Below, piece after piece: positions 8,803 through 17,850 of a stretch of 64,000 nt of DNA. The stretch is from Roseiarcus sp963749715. Its GTDB lineage: Bacteria > Pseudomonadota > Alphaproteobacteria > Rhizobiales > Beijerinckiaceae. The position numbers were made by a program, and so were the translations under genes. Every line of letters starts with the position of its first letter. The stretch's first letter is position 1. The notes under the pieces are model-generated. The model worked only from the letters and a program-made list of their open reading frames with translations, had not been told where the DNA came from and did not search any database. Location: positions 186,001 to 250,000 of the forward strand of contig CAVVNR010000001.1 of assembly GCA_963749715.1 (NCBI GenBank). The letters are read 5' to 3'.

Positions 8803-9037
8803 ACGCTCTTACTCCCAATCTCACCGATCCGAGGCGACGGCTAAGAATCGCCGCTGCGAAATCTGAGGACGCAAGCAACAATAACGCCCGCACGGGAGCT
8901 CCGCGCATTTACTATTGAGCAAGGTTAACGTGGAATTGCGGGTTATGGCAAATGGACAACAAGAAGCCGTCCGGGGGAGGTAGTTTTCAAGACGCGATCA
9001 TCGGAGGCTGAATCAGAATAGCGCCGCCCCTCGCAGG

Positions 9038-9244
9038 TCAAATCTTGAATGCCGAGTCGGCGGCCGCGCGGGTCGCCTGACGCGCCTGGATCGCCTGCTC
9101 GAGCCGCTCGATCTCGGCCCGCAGAAGGTTGATGCGATCCATGAGCTCGGGCGCCGACAGACTGTCGAGGTTTTGCCCCACCTCGTGTGCGAGCAGCGCC
9201 TTTGGCTTTTGGCCGAATTGGGATTCATCATCGAAAGCCGCCAT
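9038..9244 (-). CDS. DUF1192 family protein
   Basis: 68 residues. The C-terminal half is a coiled coil (LSAPELMDRINLLRAEIERL then EQAIQARQATRAAADSAFKI). This is the compact DUF1192 family, common in Hyphomicrobiales, of unknown function. It sits between rcdA and mnmA, all on the same strand. Confidence 0.8.
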   Translation of the reverse strand: MAAFDDESQFGQKPKALLAHEVGQNLDSLSAPELMDRINLLRAEIERLEQAIQARQATRAAADSAFKI

Positions 9245-9261
9245 TGCGGTCTCCCCAGGCG

Positions 9262-10416
9262 TCAGGCAGCGGCGATGAATCCGCCCCCGAGCACCCGCGC
9301 GTGCGGATCGACAGAGTCATAGAAAACGCACGCCTGGCCCGGCGAGACGCCGTTTTCCGGTTGGACAAACTCGATCTCTCCGGTGCGGCTGAGCGTGGCG
9401 AGCGCGGGAGGACGCGTCGACCGCACCCGGGCCGCGATGAGCAATCCTTCGCCGGGCAAATCGGCGATTTCGCCCTCGCCGATCCAATTGACGTCGCGCA
9501 AACGAAGACGCGCCACCGCGAGCAAGGAGCGGGGACCTACGACGACGCGCGCATTGCCTGCGTCGAGGGCGACCACATAGAGCGCCTCGGCGGCGGCGAC
9601 GCCAATGCCGCGCCGCTGGCCAACAGTGTAATGAACCACGCCATTGTGCCTTCCGAGCACGCGGCCATTGACATGAACGATCTCGCCGGGAAGCGATGCG
9701 CCCGGCATCAGCCGCTCGATCATGTCGGTGTAATGGCCCGACGGCACGAAGCAAATGTCCTGACTGTCGGCCTTCTCGGCGATCGCCAGGCCGAATTTGC
9801 GCGCCAGATCGCGGACCTGCGTTTTTGGCATCGTCCCCAGAGGAAACCGGAGACGCGCGAGCTGCCCGCGGGTGGTTGCGAACAGGAAATAGCTCTGGTC
9901 GCGATCTGAATCGGCGGCTCGATGGAGCGCTCTGTCTCCGCGCTCGTCGCCGCGACTGACCACATAGTGGCCGGTGGCCAACAAATCGGCGCCGAGATCG
10001 TTCGCCGCTGCGAAAAGGTCGGCGAACTTCATATGCTGGTTGCAGGCCACGCACGGGACAGGGGTCTCGCCGGCGACGTAGGCGCGAGCGAACGGCTCGA
10101 TCACCTTCTGGCGAAAACGCTCCTCGTAGTCGAGCACGTAATGCGGAATGCCGAGCCGCGCGGCGACGTCGCGAGCGTCGTGGATATCCTGACCCGCGCA
10201 ACAAGCCCCCTTGCGATGCGTCGCTTCGCCGTGATCGTAAAGCTGCATCGTCACGCCGACGACGTCGTAGCCTTCGGCGGCGAGCATCGCCGCCGTGACC
10301 GACGAGTTGACCCCGCCTGACATCGCCACGACGACGCGGGTTTCGGCCGGCGTCTTGCGCAGGCCCAGACTGTTGAGCGCCGCACGCGGGGGCGGCGCGA
10401 GAGACGGTGCGAGCAT
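9262..10416 (-). CDS. mnmA: tRNA-specific 2-thiouridylase MnmA
   Basis: 384 residues from the ATG at 10416; the longer open frame adds an unconserved arginine-rich stretch. MnmA thiolates U34 of tRNA(Lys/Glu/Gln), taking sulfur from a relay protein. Both catalytic cysteines are visible: TPVPCVACNQHMKF (residue ~120) and KADSQDICFVPSGHYTDMI (~220). The alphaproteobacterial insert HRKGACCAGQDIHDAR is present. The PP-loop reads AMSGGVNSSVTAAML, with Asn where nearly all members have Asp (SGGVDSS). No frameshift is involved, so this is either a real substitution or a base-call error. Confidence 0.93.
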   Translation of the reverse strand: MLAPSLAPPPRAALNSLGLRKTPAETRVVVAMSGGVNSSVTAAMLAAEGYDVVGVTMQLYDHGEATHRKGACCAGQDIHDARDVAARLGIPHYVLDYEERFRQKVIEPFARAYVAGETPVPCVACNQHMKFADLFAAANDLGADLLATGHYVVSRGDERGDRALHRAADSDRDQSYFLFATTRGQLARLRFPLGTMPKTQVRDLARKFGLAIAEKADSQDICFVPSGHYTDMIERLMPGASLPGEIVHVNGRVLGRHNGVVHYTVGQRRGIGVAAAEALYVVALDAGNARVVVGPRSLLAVARLRLRDVNWIGEGEIADLPGEGLLIAARVRSTRPPALATLSRTGEIEFVQPENGVSPGQACVFYDSVDPHARVLGGGFIAAA

Positions 10417-10638
10417 TAAAGTCTTAGCCGGCCGAACAGCGGACAACGGGTCATGTTGGGCTTGAGACCCGATTAGGCAAGCCAATAGCCCAATTCCTCG
10501 GCGGCGGCCATAGCGTGGCGCGCGGCGCCGCGAGTCCAATTTGTTCCAAAGGGCGCAACAGCACGGGCTATCGATTTTCGGAAATGGCTGGCATGTGCCC
10601 GCCATTGATCGCGATTTCCGGTTCGAACTCGCCGCCCC

Positions 10639-11457
10639 CTATTTCTCCGCCAGCTTGTCGGCGAAGACCGCGATCGTCTTGGCGTAGACGGGCGCAGAGT
10701 TCCATTCGAGCAGCGCGGCGAAGTTCGACTGGCCTTCGTCCCAGCCAGCGCCGGGCGTCCAGCCGTGACCGCGAAGGAAATTGGCGGTCGACGCGAGAGC
10801 ATCGGCGGGACTGGCCATCAGGTCGCCGCGGCCGCCGCCCTCGACGTTGACGGCGTATTTCAGATAGGCCGACGGCATGAATTGCGTCTGGCCGATCTCG
10901 CCGGCCCAGGCGCCGCGCATCTGTCCGGGGCGCAAGAGCCCACGCTGGACGATCATCAACGCATCCACCAGCTCAGCCCGGTAGATTTGCGCCCGACGGC
11001 AATCGTAGGCGAGCGTCGCCAGCGCGCTGAAAGTGGGATACGCGCCGAGGTCGACGCCAAAATCCGTCTCGAGCCCCCAGATCGCCACCAGGACTTCCGC
11101 CGGAACGCCGTACCGCTGCTCGATCTTTTGGAACGGCTCGGCATAGGCGAGCAGCATCGTCTTGCCCTTCTTGATGCGGCCCGGGGTCACGTGCCGGGCG
11201 GCGAAGGCGGCGAAGTTCTGCCCGAATCCCTGGCCGCGATCATGGGCCGAAACGGAGGAATTGTAGGCGACGCCGTTTAGCGCCGCATCGACGATTTGAG
11301 GGGAAACGCCGTCGCGGATCGCGACTTCCTTGAAGGAGGCGAGCCATTCGTTGAAGCCGTCCGCGCTCTCTCCGCAGTCGGCCGCCCGCGCCGAGCCGAT
11401 GGCAACCGCCGTCGCTGCGGCGATGGCAAACAATAGCCTCTTCAAGTCCCCTCGCAT
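10639..11457 (-). CDS. Lytic murein transglycosylase (MltB-like, SLT_2)
   Basis: 272 residues from the ATG at 11457, which opens with a signal peptide (RGDLKRLLFAIAAATAVAIG, cut after ARA). The transglycosylase core has the catalytic glutamate in VLVAIWGLETDFGVDLG (residue ~120) and the family segments AGEIGQTQFMPSAYLKYAV and DALASTANFLRGHGW. It cleaves the MurNAc-GlcNAc bond of peptidoglycan with 1,6-anhydro formation in the periplasm. There is no peptidoglycan-binding domain, as in the shorter members. Confidence 0.88.
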   Translation of the reverse strand: MRGDLKRLLFAIAAATAVAIGSARAADCGESADGFNEWLASFKEVAIRDGVSPQIVDAALNGVAYNSSVSAHDRGQGFGQNFAAFAARHVTPGRIKKGKTMLLAYAEPFQKIEQRYGVPAEVLVAIWGLETDFGVDLGAYPTFSALATLAYDCRRAQIYRAELVDALMIVQRGLLRPGQMRGAWAGEIGQTQFMPSAYLKYAVNVEGGGRGDLMASPADALASTANFLRGHGWTPGAGWDEGQSNFAALLEWNSAPVYAKTIAVFADKLAEK

Positions 11458-11634
11458 TTCGGCGCTCCAATTCTTCGTCGTCGATTTCGGCGTCCTGCTA
11501 GACGGCAAACAGGGCCGAACCTTGGCCGCATCGCAGTTTGAGCGGGTCGCCCGCGCCGCGAACCCGCGGCGACAGCGCCTACGCAAGACCCGTCCGGCCG
11601 CGGTCATGTATCGTCAACTTTCCGCCGGCGTCGC

Positions 11635-11649
11635 TTAGGTAAATCTTAA
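11635..11649. promoter_or_regulatory. CtrA-like box upstream of sciP
   Basis: TTAG, seven bases, then TTAA: one mismatch from the CtrA full-site consensus TTAA-N7-TTAA. It ends 53 bases upstream of the sciP ATG. In Caulobacter, sciP is itself CtrA-activated, so the position makes sense. Binding is inferred. Confidence 0.5.
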
Positions 11650-11702
11650 ATCGCTTCGCCTATTGTCACCCAAAATGTGACATGCGTTCGGGTGAGAGTG
11701 CA

Positions 11703-11978
11703 ATGAGTGAAACGCTGCGGCCGAGAGTGAAATATGTCATCGGTCCTGACGGCAGCCCGCTGACGATCGCCGATCTGCCGCCGCCCACGACCCGCCGCTG
11801 GGTCATTCGCCGCAAGGCCGAGGTGGTCGCCGCGGTGCGGGGCGGTTTGCTGTCGCTGGAAGAGGCGTGCTCGCGCTACACTCTCACGGTCGACGAATTC
11901 CTGAGCTGGCAAGTTTCGATCGACCAGTTCGGTTTGGCCGGACTTCGCACCACCCGCATCCAGCAATATCGGCAGTAA
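11703..11978 (+). CDS. sciP: CtrA inhibitor SciP (DUF1153)
   Basis: 91 residues from the ATG at 11703, which follows GTGAGAGTG; an upstream in-frame ATG at 11682 would add seven residues. Conserved segments: RPRVKYVIGPDGSPLTIADL, TRRWVIRRKAEVVAAVRGGL, LSLEEACSRYTLTVDEFLSW and GLAGLRTTRIQQ. The middle part is a helix-turn-helix. In Caulobacter, SciP binds CtrA at promoters and blocks RNA polymerase recruitment in G1 cells. The family is nearly confined to Alphaproteobacteria, which helps place the organism. Confidence 0.9.
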   Translation: MSETLRPRVKYVIGPDGSPLTIADLPPPTTRRWVIRRKAEVVAAVRGGLLSLEEACSRYTLTVDEFLSWQVSIDQFGLAGLRTTRIQQYRQ

Positions 11979-11993
11979 CGGGCCCAAAGCGCC

Positions 11994-12773
11994 TCACGGC
12001 ATCAACTGTCCGCCGTTGACTTCGATGATCTGCCCGACAATGTATCCGCTAAGAGCCTCGGAGGCGAGGAACAGATAGGCGCCGACGCACTCCTCGGCGG
12101 TCCCAAGCCGTGCGGCGGGAATGGTCCTGCGCATTGCCTCGAGCCCCTCCGGCGTCGAATAACGATCATGAAATGGCGTCGTGATCACGCCGGGAGAAAC
12201 TGCGTTGACGCGGATCTTCTTGCCGATAAGCTCCTTGGCGTGACCCCGGGTGATCGTCGAAACGAAGCCCTTGGCGGCGGCGTAGAGCATTGCCCCGTTG
12301 GCGCCGCCGTTTCGCGCAGCGATCGAGGTCGTATTGATGATAAATCCGCCTTGGCGCTCAAGCCACGGGGCGGCGGCGCGGGTCATCCATATGACCGAGC
12401 TTGAATTCAGATCAATCACCGCTTTGAGGTGCTCGTCGGTAGCCTCGAGCGAGTGAACGCGTCCAAGCATCAGGCCGGCATTGTTGATTAGACCGTCGAG
12501 ACGACCGAACCGGCTCGTCGTTTCAGCGACGATCTGCGCGCATGCATGCGCGTCGGCGACGTCGCCTTTCACCGCCAGCGCCTCGCCGCCCGCGGCCTTG
12601 ATCTCGCTCACGAGCGCGTGCGCCTGTTCGGCGCTCGAATGGTAACCGACGGCGACGCGGACCCCTTGCCCGGCGAAGCCGCGCGCGACGGCGGCCCCGA
12701 TGCCGGTCGAGCCGCCGGTGATGAGCACGGCTTTGCCGGCGAGATCGGGAATGACAAGGCGGGTCGCGGTCAT
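11994..12773 (-). CDS. SDR-family oxidoreductase
   Basis: 259 residues from the ATG at 12773, with AAAGGGG eight bases upstream; the longer frame adds 14 unconserved residues. Classical SDR features: cofactor loop LITGGSTGIGAAVARGF, NNAG in LDGLINNAGLM, catalytic Ser in INTTSIAARNGG and Tyr/Lys in LYAAAKGFVSTI, then NAVSPGVITTPF and a C-terminal GQIIEVNGG. This resembles 3-oxoacyl-ACP or glucose dehydrogenase-type enzymes; the substrate cannot be assigned. It converges on sciP. Confidence 0.85.
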   Translation of the reverse strand: MTATRLVIPDLAGKAVLITGGSTGIGAAVARGFAGQGVRVAVGYHSSAEQAHALVSEIKAAGGEALAVKGDVADAHACAQIVAETTSRFGRLDGLINNAGLMLGRVHSLEATDEHLKAVIDLNSSSVIWMTRAAAPWLERQGGFIINTTSIAARNGGANGAMLYAAAKGFVSTITRGHAKELIGKKIRVNAVSPGVITTPFHDRYSTPEGLEAMRRTIPAARLGTAEECVGAYLFLASEALSGYIVGQIIEVNGGQLMP

Positions 12774-13018
12774 TGAAGGCCCCTTTGCATGGGTTGGGGA
12801 GGAAACTTTGCCCACGTCCGCCGGGGCGTCAAATCAGAGCATGGAACGCGAGCTTTTGCGACAGGGCGGCGCCCGCTGCGCCAATTTTGCCTGCGCTCGC
12901 CTCAACCCCCGCTTTCCGCAAGGGTGACAAGAACCGCCGGCGCCCAATGGCATGTATCCTGGATCGCCGCCGCGGCCACCCTATATAGACCTCGGAACCA
13001 GCGGAGAGTCCTACCCAT

Positions 13019-14797
13019 ATGACCGAGACGCGCAAGCTCGCGGCTATTCTGGTGAGCGACATTGTCGGGTTCTCGCGGCTGGCCGGCGCCGACGAGGATC
13101 GGATTCTTGCGCGGCTGCGCACACTCAGGAGCGACCTCATCGATCCGACGATCTCGGTGCATCGCGGCCGCGTGGTCAAGCGCACGGGCGACGGCAGCAT
13201 TGTCGAGTTCCGCAGCGTCGTCGACGCGGTGCGCTGCGCCATCGAGCTGCAACAAGGCCTGGTCGAGCGCAACGCCGGGCTGCCTCCCGACCGCCGCATC
13301 GAATTCCGCGTCGGCATCCATCTGGGCGACGTGGTCGAGGAGAGCGACGGCGACCTGATGGGCGACGGCGTCAATATCGCCGCCAGGCTCGAAGGCATCG
13401 CCAAGCCGGGCGCGATCTGCCTATCGGAGGACGCCTACCGGCAGGTCAAGGGGCGGCTCGATCTCATGGTCAGCGACCTTGGGCAGACCGAACTCAAGAA
13501 CATCGCCGAGCCGATCAGGGTCTATTCGCTCGAGGTCGGCGCGAGCGCGCGCGTCGATCCCGCGCCGACCGTCGCCCCGGAGCCCGAAAAATCCACGCCG
13601 CCGCGGCTGTCGATCGTCGTACTGCCGTTCGCCAGCCTTGGCGGCGAAGTCGAGCATGAGCATTTTGTCGACGGAGTCACGGAAAGCCTGACGACCGACT
13701 TTTCGCGGATCGCCAATGCGTTCGTCGTCGCGCGCAACACCGCCTTCACTTACAAGGGCAAGTCGGTCGACGCCAAGCAACTCGGCCGCGATTTGAACGT
13801 TCGCTATATCCTGGAAGGAAGCATCCAGCGGGGAGGGAGCCGGATGAGAGTCAACGTCCAGCTCATTGACGCTATGACCGGCAACCATCTATGGGCGGAC
13901 CGATTCGACAAGCCGATGGCCGATCTCTTCGACATGCAGGACGAGATTGTTTCTCAGCTCACCAATCAAGTGCGCCCGGAGCTGATCGCCGCCGAAGCCC
14001 GGCGCGCCGAGCACGAGGCCAACCCCGATTCCATGGATCTCTATTTCCAGGGCGTTCAGTGGTTCAACAAGGGCACGATCGAGAACATCGAACGCGCGCG
14101 CGGCTATTTCGACCGCGCAGTGGCGCTCGATCCGACCAATGTCGACGCCCTCGTTGGGGCGGCGCGAACCGACGTGCTGATCGGTGCAATCTACGCGAAC
14201 GATGAGCGGCCGCAGCGACTCGCCGCTGCCGAGGCGTTACTGATCAAGGGGATATCAATCGCGCCGCGCAACTATTGGGCGCATCTCTGGTTGGGTTTCG
14301 TTCAGATCCTCGGCAATCGCGCGTCGCGCGGGATCGGCGAATTGGAGCGAGCCGTGGCGCTCAACCGGAACCTGGGCGCGGCGCATGCATGGATCGGCTT
14401 GGCGAAAATCACCATGGGCCGGGCGGAGGAGGCCGAAGCTCACGTCAACGAAGCTTTCCGGCTCTCGCCGAACGATGCGGTCGTCTTCATTTGGAACCAT
14501 CATCTAGGCTTCGCCAAGCTCTGTCTCGGCGCCGACGAGGAAGCGGTCGCGTTCTTTCGCCGCTCGATCGACGCCAGCCGCAACTATCCGCTCAACCATT
14601 TCTACGGCGCCGCCGCGCTTGCGCATCTCGACCGCCTCGACGAGGCGCGGGCCGAGGTCGAAGCCGGGCTGGCGCTAGCGCCGAAATTTTCGATTGCTCG
14701 ATTTCATCGCGGTTCCGAAAGCGACAATCCGACCTACCTCGCACAGCGCGAGCGCATCGGGGACGGTATGCGCAAGGCGGGCGTCCCGGCGGAGTGA
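13019..14797 (+). CDS. Class III adenylate/guanylate cyclase with TolB-like and TPR domains
   Basis: 592 residues. The N-terminal cyclase domain (~5-175) has the first metal Asp in LAAILVSDIVGFSRLAG, the second in VVKRTGDGSIVEF and the Asn/Arg pair in GDGVNIAARLEGIAKPGA, so catalysis is plausible. A TolB-like segment follows (LSIVVLPFASLGGEVEHEHF to GVTESLTTDFSRI), then at least four TPRs to the C-terminus (ARGYFDRAVALDPTNVDALV, GELERAVALNRNLGAAHAW). No transmembrane helix is visible. This architecture is common in Hyphomicrobiales. The nucleotide made and the input signal are unknown. Confidence 0.88.
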   Translation: MTETRKLAAILVSDIVGFSRLAGADEDRILARLRTLRSDLIDPTISVHRGRVVKRTGDGSIVEFRSVVDAVRCAIELQQGLVERNAGLPPDRRIEFRVGIHLGDVVEESDGDLMGDGVNIAARLEGIAKPGAICLSEDAYRQVKGRLDLMVSDLGQTELKNIAEPIRVYSLEVGASARVDPAPTVAPEPEKSTPPRLSIVVLPFASLGGEVEHEHFVDGVTESLTTDFSRIANAFVVARNTAFTYKGKSVDAKQLGRDLNVRYILEGSIQRGGSRMRVNVQLIDAMTGNHLWADRFDKPMADLFDMQDEIVSQLTNQVRPELIAAEARRAEHEANPDSMDLYFQGVQWFNKGTIENIERARGYFDRAVALDPTNVDALVGAARTDVLIGAIYANDERPQRLAAAEALLIKGISIAPRNYWAHLWLGFVQILGNRASRGIGELERAVALNRNLGAAHAWIGLAKITMGRAEEAEAHVNEAFRLSPNDAVVFIWNHHLGFAKLCLGADEEAVAFFRRSIDASRNYPLNHFYGAAALAHLDRLDEARAEVEAGLALAPKFSIARFHRGSESDNPTYLAQRERIGDGMRKAGVPAE

Positions 14798-14821
14798 TCC
14801 GCCCGAGGGCGGCGGGACCGC

Positions 14822-15961
14822 CTATCGCGGCGCAAGCTCCATGACGAGCTCGTTGGCGGTCTTGGCCATCGCCAAACCGGCGGCGACGTCGAACGCGTTG
14901 ACGGCGGCGCAGACGCCGATCCCGCGCGCCGGGGCGAAAGCGACATAGGAAAAGACCCCCTGGAGGCCACCCGCCTTCTGTAGGATCAGCGGGCGGTCGC
15001 CCTCTGGCGCCATGATGACCCAACCGAGCCCCATCGCGTCCATGTGTCCGGATTCGTCCATCCCGAACACGGCGTTGAGCCCGTCGCGCCAGAGATAGGC
15101 GGCGTGGTCGATGAGCCGTTCGGCGGCGCGCTCGTTTTCGAACCGGTCCAGGTGCCATCGCAGCCAGGCCAGCAGATCGCGCGCGCTGGAATAGAGGCCG
15201 CCGGACCCGACGATGACCGATCCAGTCGCCGCATTCGGCAGGGGCGAGCCGTCGAAATCATGCCCGCGCATGAGGCGCGCGGTCCGGCCGGCGGACGGGG
15301 CGAAGGTGGTGTCGCCGAGTTCGAGCGGGCGGAGGACCCGCGCGTCGAGAAGATCGGGATAGGGCTCATGCGCGGCGCGAGCGAGCGCGGCGGCCAAAAG
15401 ATCGAAGCCGAAGTTCGAATAGGAAATCGCGGTTCCGGGCGTGAACATGAGCGGATTGGCCTTGAGCCAGGCGGTGAAGGCCTCAGGCGTGATGTTGATG
15501 AAAGGATCGTCCGGCGGCCCCGGCGCATGCGGGACTTCGCGCGGCAGCCCGGCCGAATGGGTCGCGAGGTCGATGAGCCGGATCGGCCGCCCGCCCTCCG
15601 ACATCGGCGCGACGAACTCCGGCGCGTATTTGGTCAGGGGATCGGCAAGGCTGACCAAGCCGTCTGCGGAGAGGCTCGCCAGTACCTGGCCGGTGAACGC
15701 CTTGGTGATTGAACCGATCCTGAACAGCGTGTCGGCGCCAGGAGGCTCGTTCGCGTCACTGGCGCGGCGGCCGAATCCCTGGATCGACGTCTGCCCGTTG
15801 CGGACGACGCCAAGGACAAGGGCCGGGGTCTTGACCGCAAGGAACAGGATCTGGCCGGCGAAGCCGACCAATTCGTCGAGCAGGGCTTGGCTTGCCCGCG
15901 CCGGGCGAGGCCAGGGCAGGGCCGCGCCGGCGAGGAGGCCGAGGACATCGCGTCGCCGCAT
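14822..15961 (-). CDS. Serine hydrolase, beta-lactamase/DD-peptidase family (class C type)
   Basis: 379 residues from the ATG at 15961, which has GGAGAGGGA upstream; a GTG 15 bases earlier is less likely. The N-terminus RRRDVLGLLAGAALPWPRPA looks like a Tat-type signal. The SxxK nucleophile is in IGSITKAFTGQVLA (~residue 85) and the second motif is YSN in TAISYSNFGFDLLAAAL (~190). A KTG-type third motif is not obvious; LQKAGGLQGVF is the likely equivalent. AmpH/EstB-like relatives act on peptidoglycan peptides, esters or beta-lactams. It converges on the cyclase gene. Confidence 0.82.
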   Translation of the reverse strand: MRRRDVLGLLAGAALPWPRPARASQALLDELVGFAGQILFLAVKTPALVLGVVRNGQTSIQGFGRRASDANEPPGADTLFRIGSITKAFTGQVLASLSADGLVSLADPLTKYAPEFVAPMSEGGRPIRLIDLATHSAGLPREVPHAPGPPDDPFINITPEAFTAWLKANPLMFTPGTAISYSNFGFDLLAAALARAAHEPYPDLLDARVLRPLELGDTTFAPSAGRTARLMRGHDFDGSPLPNAATGSVIVGSGGLYSSARDLLAWLRWHLDRFENERAAERLIDHAAYLWRDGLNAVFGMDESGHMDAMGLGWVIMAPEGDRPLILQKAGGLQGVFSYVAFAPARGIGVCAAVNAFDVAAGLAMAKTANELVMELAPR

Positions 15962-16050
15962 GCGTTCCCTCTCCACTCAGACGCCTGACCAACGCTCAAG
16001 AGCGCTCGACGCCCTTGGACAATGCTAGAAAGACGTTTGGGAGTCTCGGC

Positions 16051-16623
16051 TCACATTTTTCCCGCAAGACCATATTCGACTTCTCGCGCCCGGTTCAGCC
16101 GGCGCATGGTCTCCGCGAGGTCAGGCTCGATCTTGAGGCGTCGGGCATAGATGCGGGCGACCGCGGCGCTTAGGCGCCCAGCGCGGCCGAGAAGCTCGTC
16201 GGCGAATCCGATCATGCGGGAATTTGGCCACGCCTGGGGGCGGATCTCGAGCAGTCGGTTGACAATCGCATCCTCAAGTTCGTGCGGATGAGCCTGCGCC
16301 AGGATCATCAGCATCGCCGCCGTCGAGCGCGAGATCCCGGCATGGCAGTGGATCAAGAGGTGAGTCACGCCGCCGGCGTCGCGGCCGAACCCCAGGATTG
16401 CGTCGACATCCGGCTTCTGCGGCAACACGACGCCCCGCTCCGGCTCGATTGCATCGTGAAATCGGAATGTGACCCGAGCGTGCGGCTCGAAATCCTCGAA
16501 CGCCTCCGGCTCGGGCCATTCAGGGTCGAGAATCGACAGAACGTGAGTGACGCCGCGCTCGCTGTGGCGGTCGAGCTCGTCAAGGCCGCAAACGGTCAGG
16601 GCGGAAAAGGCGAAAGGCTTCAT
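16051..16623 (-). CDS. Protein tyrosine phosphatase family protein
   Basis: 190 residues. The catalytic CX5R loop is intact: HCHAGISRSTAAMLMIL near residue 97. Upstream segments (VTHVLSILDPEWPEPEAF and VTFRFHDAIEPE, with an Asp that could be the general acid) fit the dual-specificity/tyrosine phosphatase fold. Such bacterial cytosolic phosphatases have unknown substrates. It is divergent from mtgA. Confidence 0.85.
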   Translation of the reverse strand: MKPFAFSALTVCGLDELDRHSERGVTHVLSILDPEWPEPEAFEDFEPHARVTFRFHDAIEPERGVVLPQKPDVDAILGFGRDAGGVTHLLIHCHAGISRSTAAMLMILAQAHPHELEDAIVNRLLEIRPQAWPNSRMIGFADELLGRAGRLSAAVARIYARRLKIEPDLAETMRRLNRAREVEYGLAGKM

Positions 16624-16712
16624 GCCGGAAGCCCTAGCACAAACTCGACATCGCCCGCGATCCCGGCCTCGATCGCTTGCCCGGCGCGTCGACTTGCGCC
16701 AAGGCTCAAGCC

Positions 16713-17402
16713 GTGGTCCGGCGGCGCTCCCGATTCGCGATCCTGGCCCGCGGCCTCGGCTGGGCCGGGATCGCGCTTCTGGCTGTTTTCATCGGGCTCG
16801 TCGGCCTCTACGCCGTCGTCCCGCCAGTCTCGACGTTGATGCTCGCACGAATGATCGAGGGCAAGAGCTACGAGCGGGACTATGTGCGATTGGGGAAGAT
16901 CGCGCCCGCCGCGCTCGCCGCCGTGATCGCGTCCGAAGACGCGACCTTCTGCGCAAATGACGGCGTTGACTGGAGCGCCCTGCAAGAAGTCGTCGGTCAT
17001 TCGAGTAAGGACGGCCCGAGCCGCGGCGCTTCGACGATCACCATGCAGACTGCCAAGAACCTCTTTCTGTGGCCGGGCCGTTCGGTCGTACGCAAGGGCG
17101 TCGAGATCGGCATGGCGCTCATCATCGGCAAGGCCTGGTCGAAAGCGCGCACGATCGAGATTTATTTCAACATTGCCGAATGGGGCGATGGGCTCTACGG
17201 GATCGAGGCTGCGGCGCACAGCTATTTCCACAAGAGCGCGAGCGAGCTGAACGCGCGCGAAGCGGCGCTGCTGGCGGCTGCGCTGCCAAACCCGATTCTG
17301 CGCAACCCCGCCCATCCGGCGCCTCTCCAGCGGCGCCTCGCTGCCGGCGTCGAGGCGAAGGTTCGCGACAGCGGCGAATTGCTGACTTGCCTGCCCCGGT
17401 AG
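16713..17402 (+). CDS. mtgA: Monofunctional peptidoglycan transglycosylase
   Basis: About 229 residues if the GTG at 16713 is used (AAGG seven to ten bases upstream); a TTG at 16677 would add 12 residues. One N-terminal membrane anchor (GWAGIALLAVFIGLVGLYAV) is followed by the GT51 glycosyltransferase domain. The catalytic Glu is in AAVIASEDATFCANDGVDW, and the later motifs are GASTITMQTAKNLFLWPGRS, KARTIEIYFNIAEWGDGLYG and AALLAAALPNPI. It polymerises lipid II into glycan strands at the periplasmic face. There is no transpeptidase domain, as expected for MtgA. Confidence 0.9.
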   Translation: MVRRRSRFAILARGLGWAGIALLAVFIGLVGLYAVVPPVSTLMLARMIEGKSYERDYVRLGKIAPAALAAVIASEDATFCANDGVDWSALQEVVGHSSKDGPSRGASTITMQTAKNLFLWPGRSVVRKGVEIGMALIIGKAWSKARTIEIYFNIAEWGDGLYGIEAAAHSYFHKSASELNAREAALLAAALPNPILRNPAHPAPLQRRLAAGVEAKVRDSGELLTCLPR

Positions 17403-17409
17403 GCGCGTG

Positions 17410-17850
17410 GCAGCCCGCCCATGCCGACTTCGACCGCCTTGTCGATGACGATGATGTCGCGCGCCCGCGCCAATGCCTGGCGCAGGGCACTGGCCGGGAA
17501 CGGCGGGAGGCGACGAGGGTAATGAGGCCGATGCTGAGTTCGTCGGCCCGCATCTCGTCGATCACGTCCTTCGTGCCGTTGATCGAACCCATCGCGACGA
17601 CCAGCGTCTCGGCGTTGTTGGCCTCGTACGCCCTCAACAATCCGTCGGCCTCGCGGCCGAAGCGGTTTTCGAATTCGCTCGCCAGCCTCTCGATCCGCCC
17701 GAGTGCGGAGTGCTGCTTGAAATATTGCAGGTAGCGCACCTCGGTGAAGGCGTCCGGCCCGACCATCGCGCCGATCGAGATCGGATTAGCGGGATCGAGA
17801 TCCGCATCGGTTCGTAGGCCGGAGGATAGCCGTCGACGGACGCCCTCCCT
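17410..17850 (-). pseudogene. porA: 2-oxoacid:ferredoxin oxidoreductase alpha subunit remnant
   Basis: Only the middle-to-late part of PorA survives: VDGYPPAYEPMRISIP, then (after a frameshift) DPANPISIGAMVGPDAFTEV, YLQYFKQHSALGRIERLA, NAETLVVAMGSINGTKDVID and, after another shift, ALARARDIIVIDKAVEVGMG. The N-terminal half, which binds the 2-oxoacid and part of thiamine diphosphate, is missing, and the C-terminus stops abruptly where mtgA coding sequence begins. Missing segments this large cannot be sequencing error, so this is a true relic. PorA normally works with gamma, delta and beta subunits to oxidise pyruvate to acetyl-CoA and reduced ferredoxin. Confidence 0.75.
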
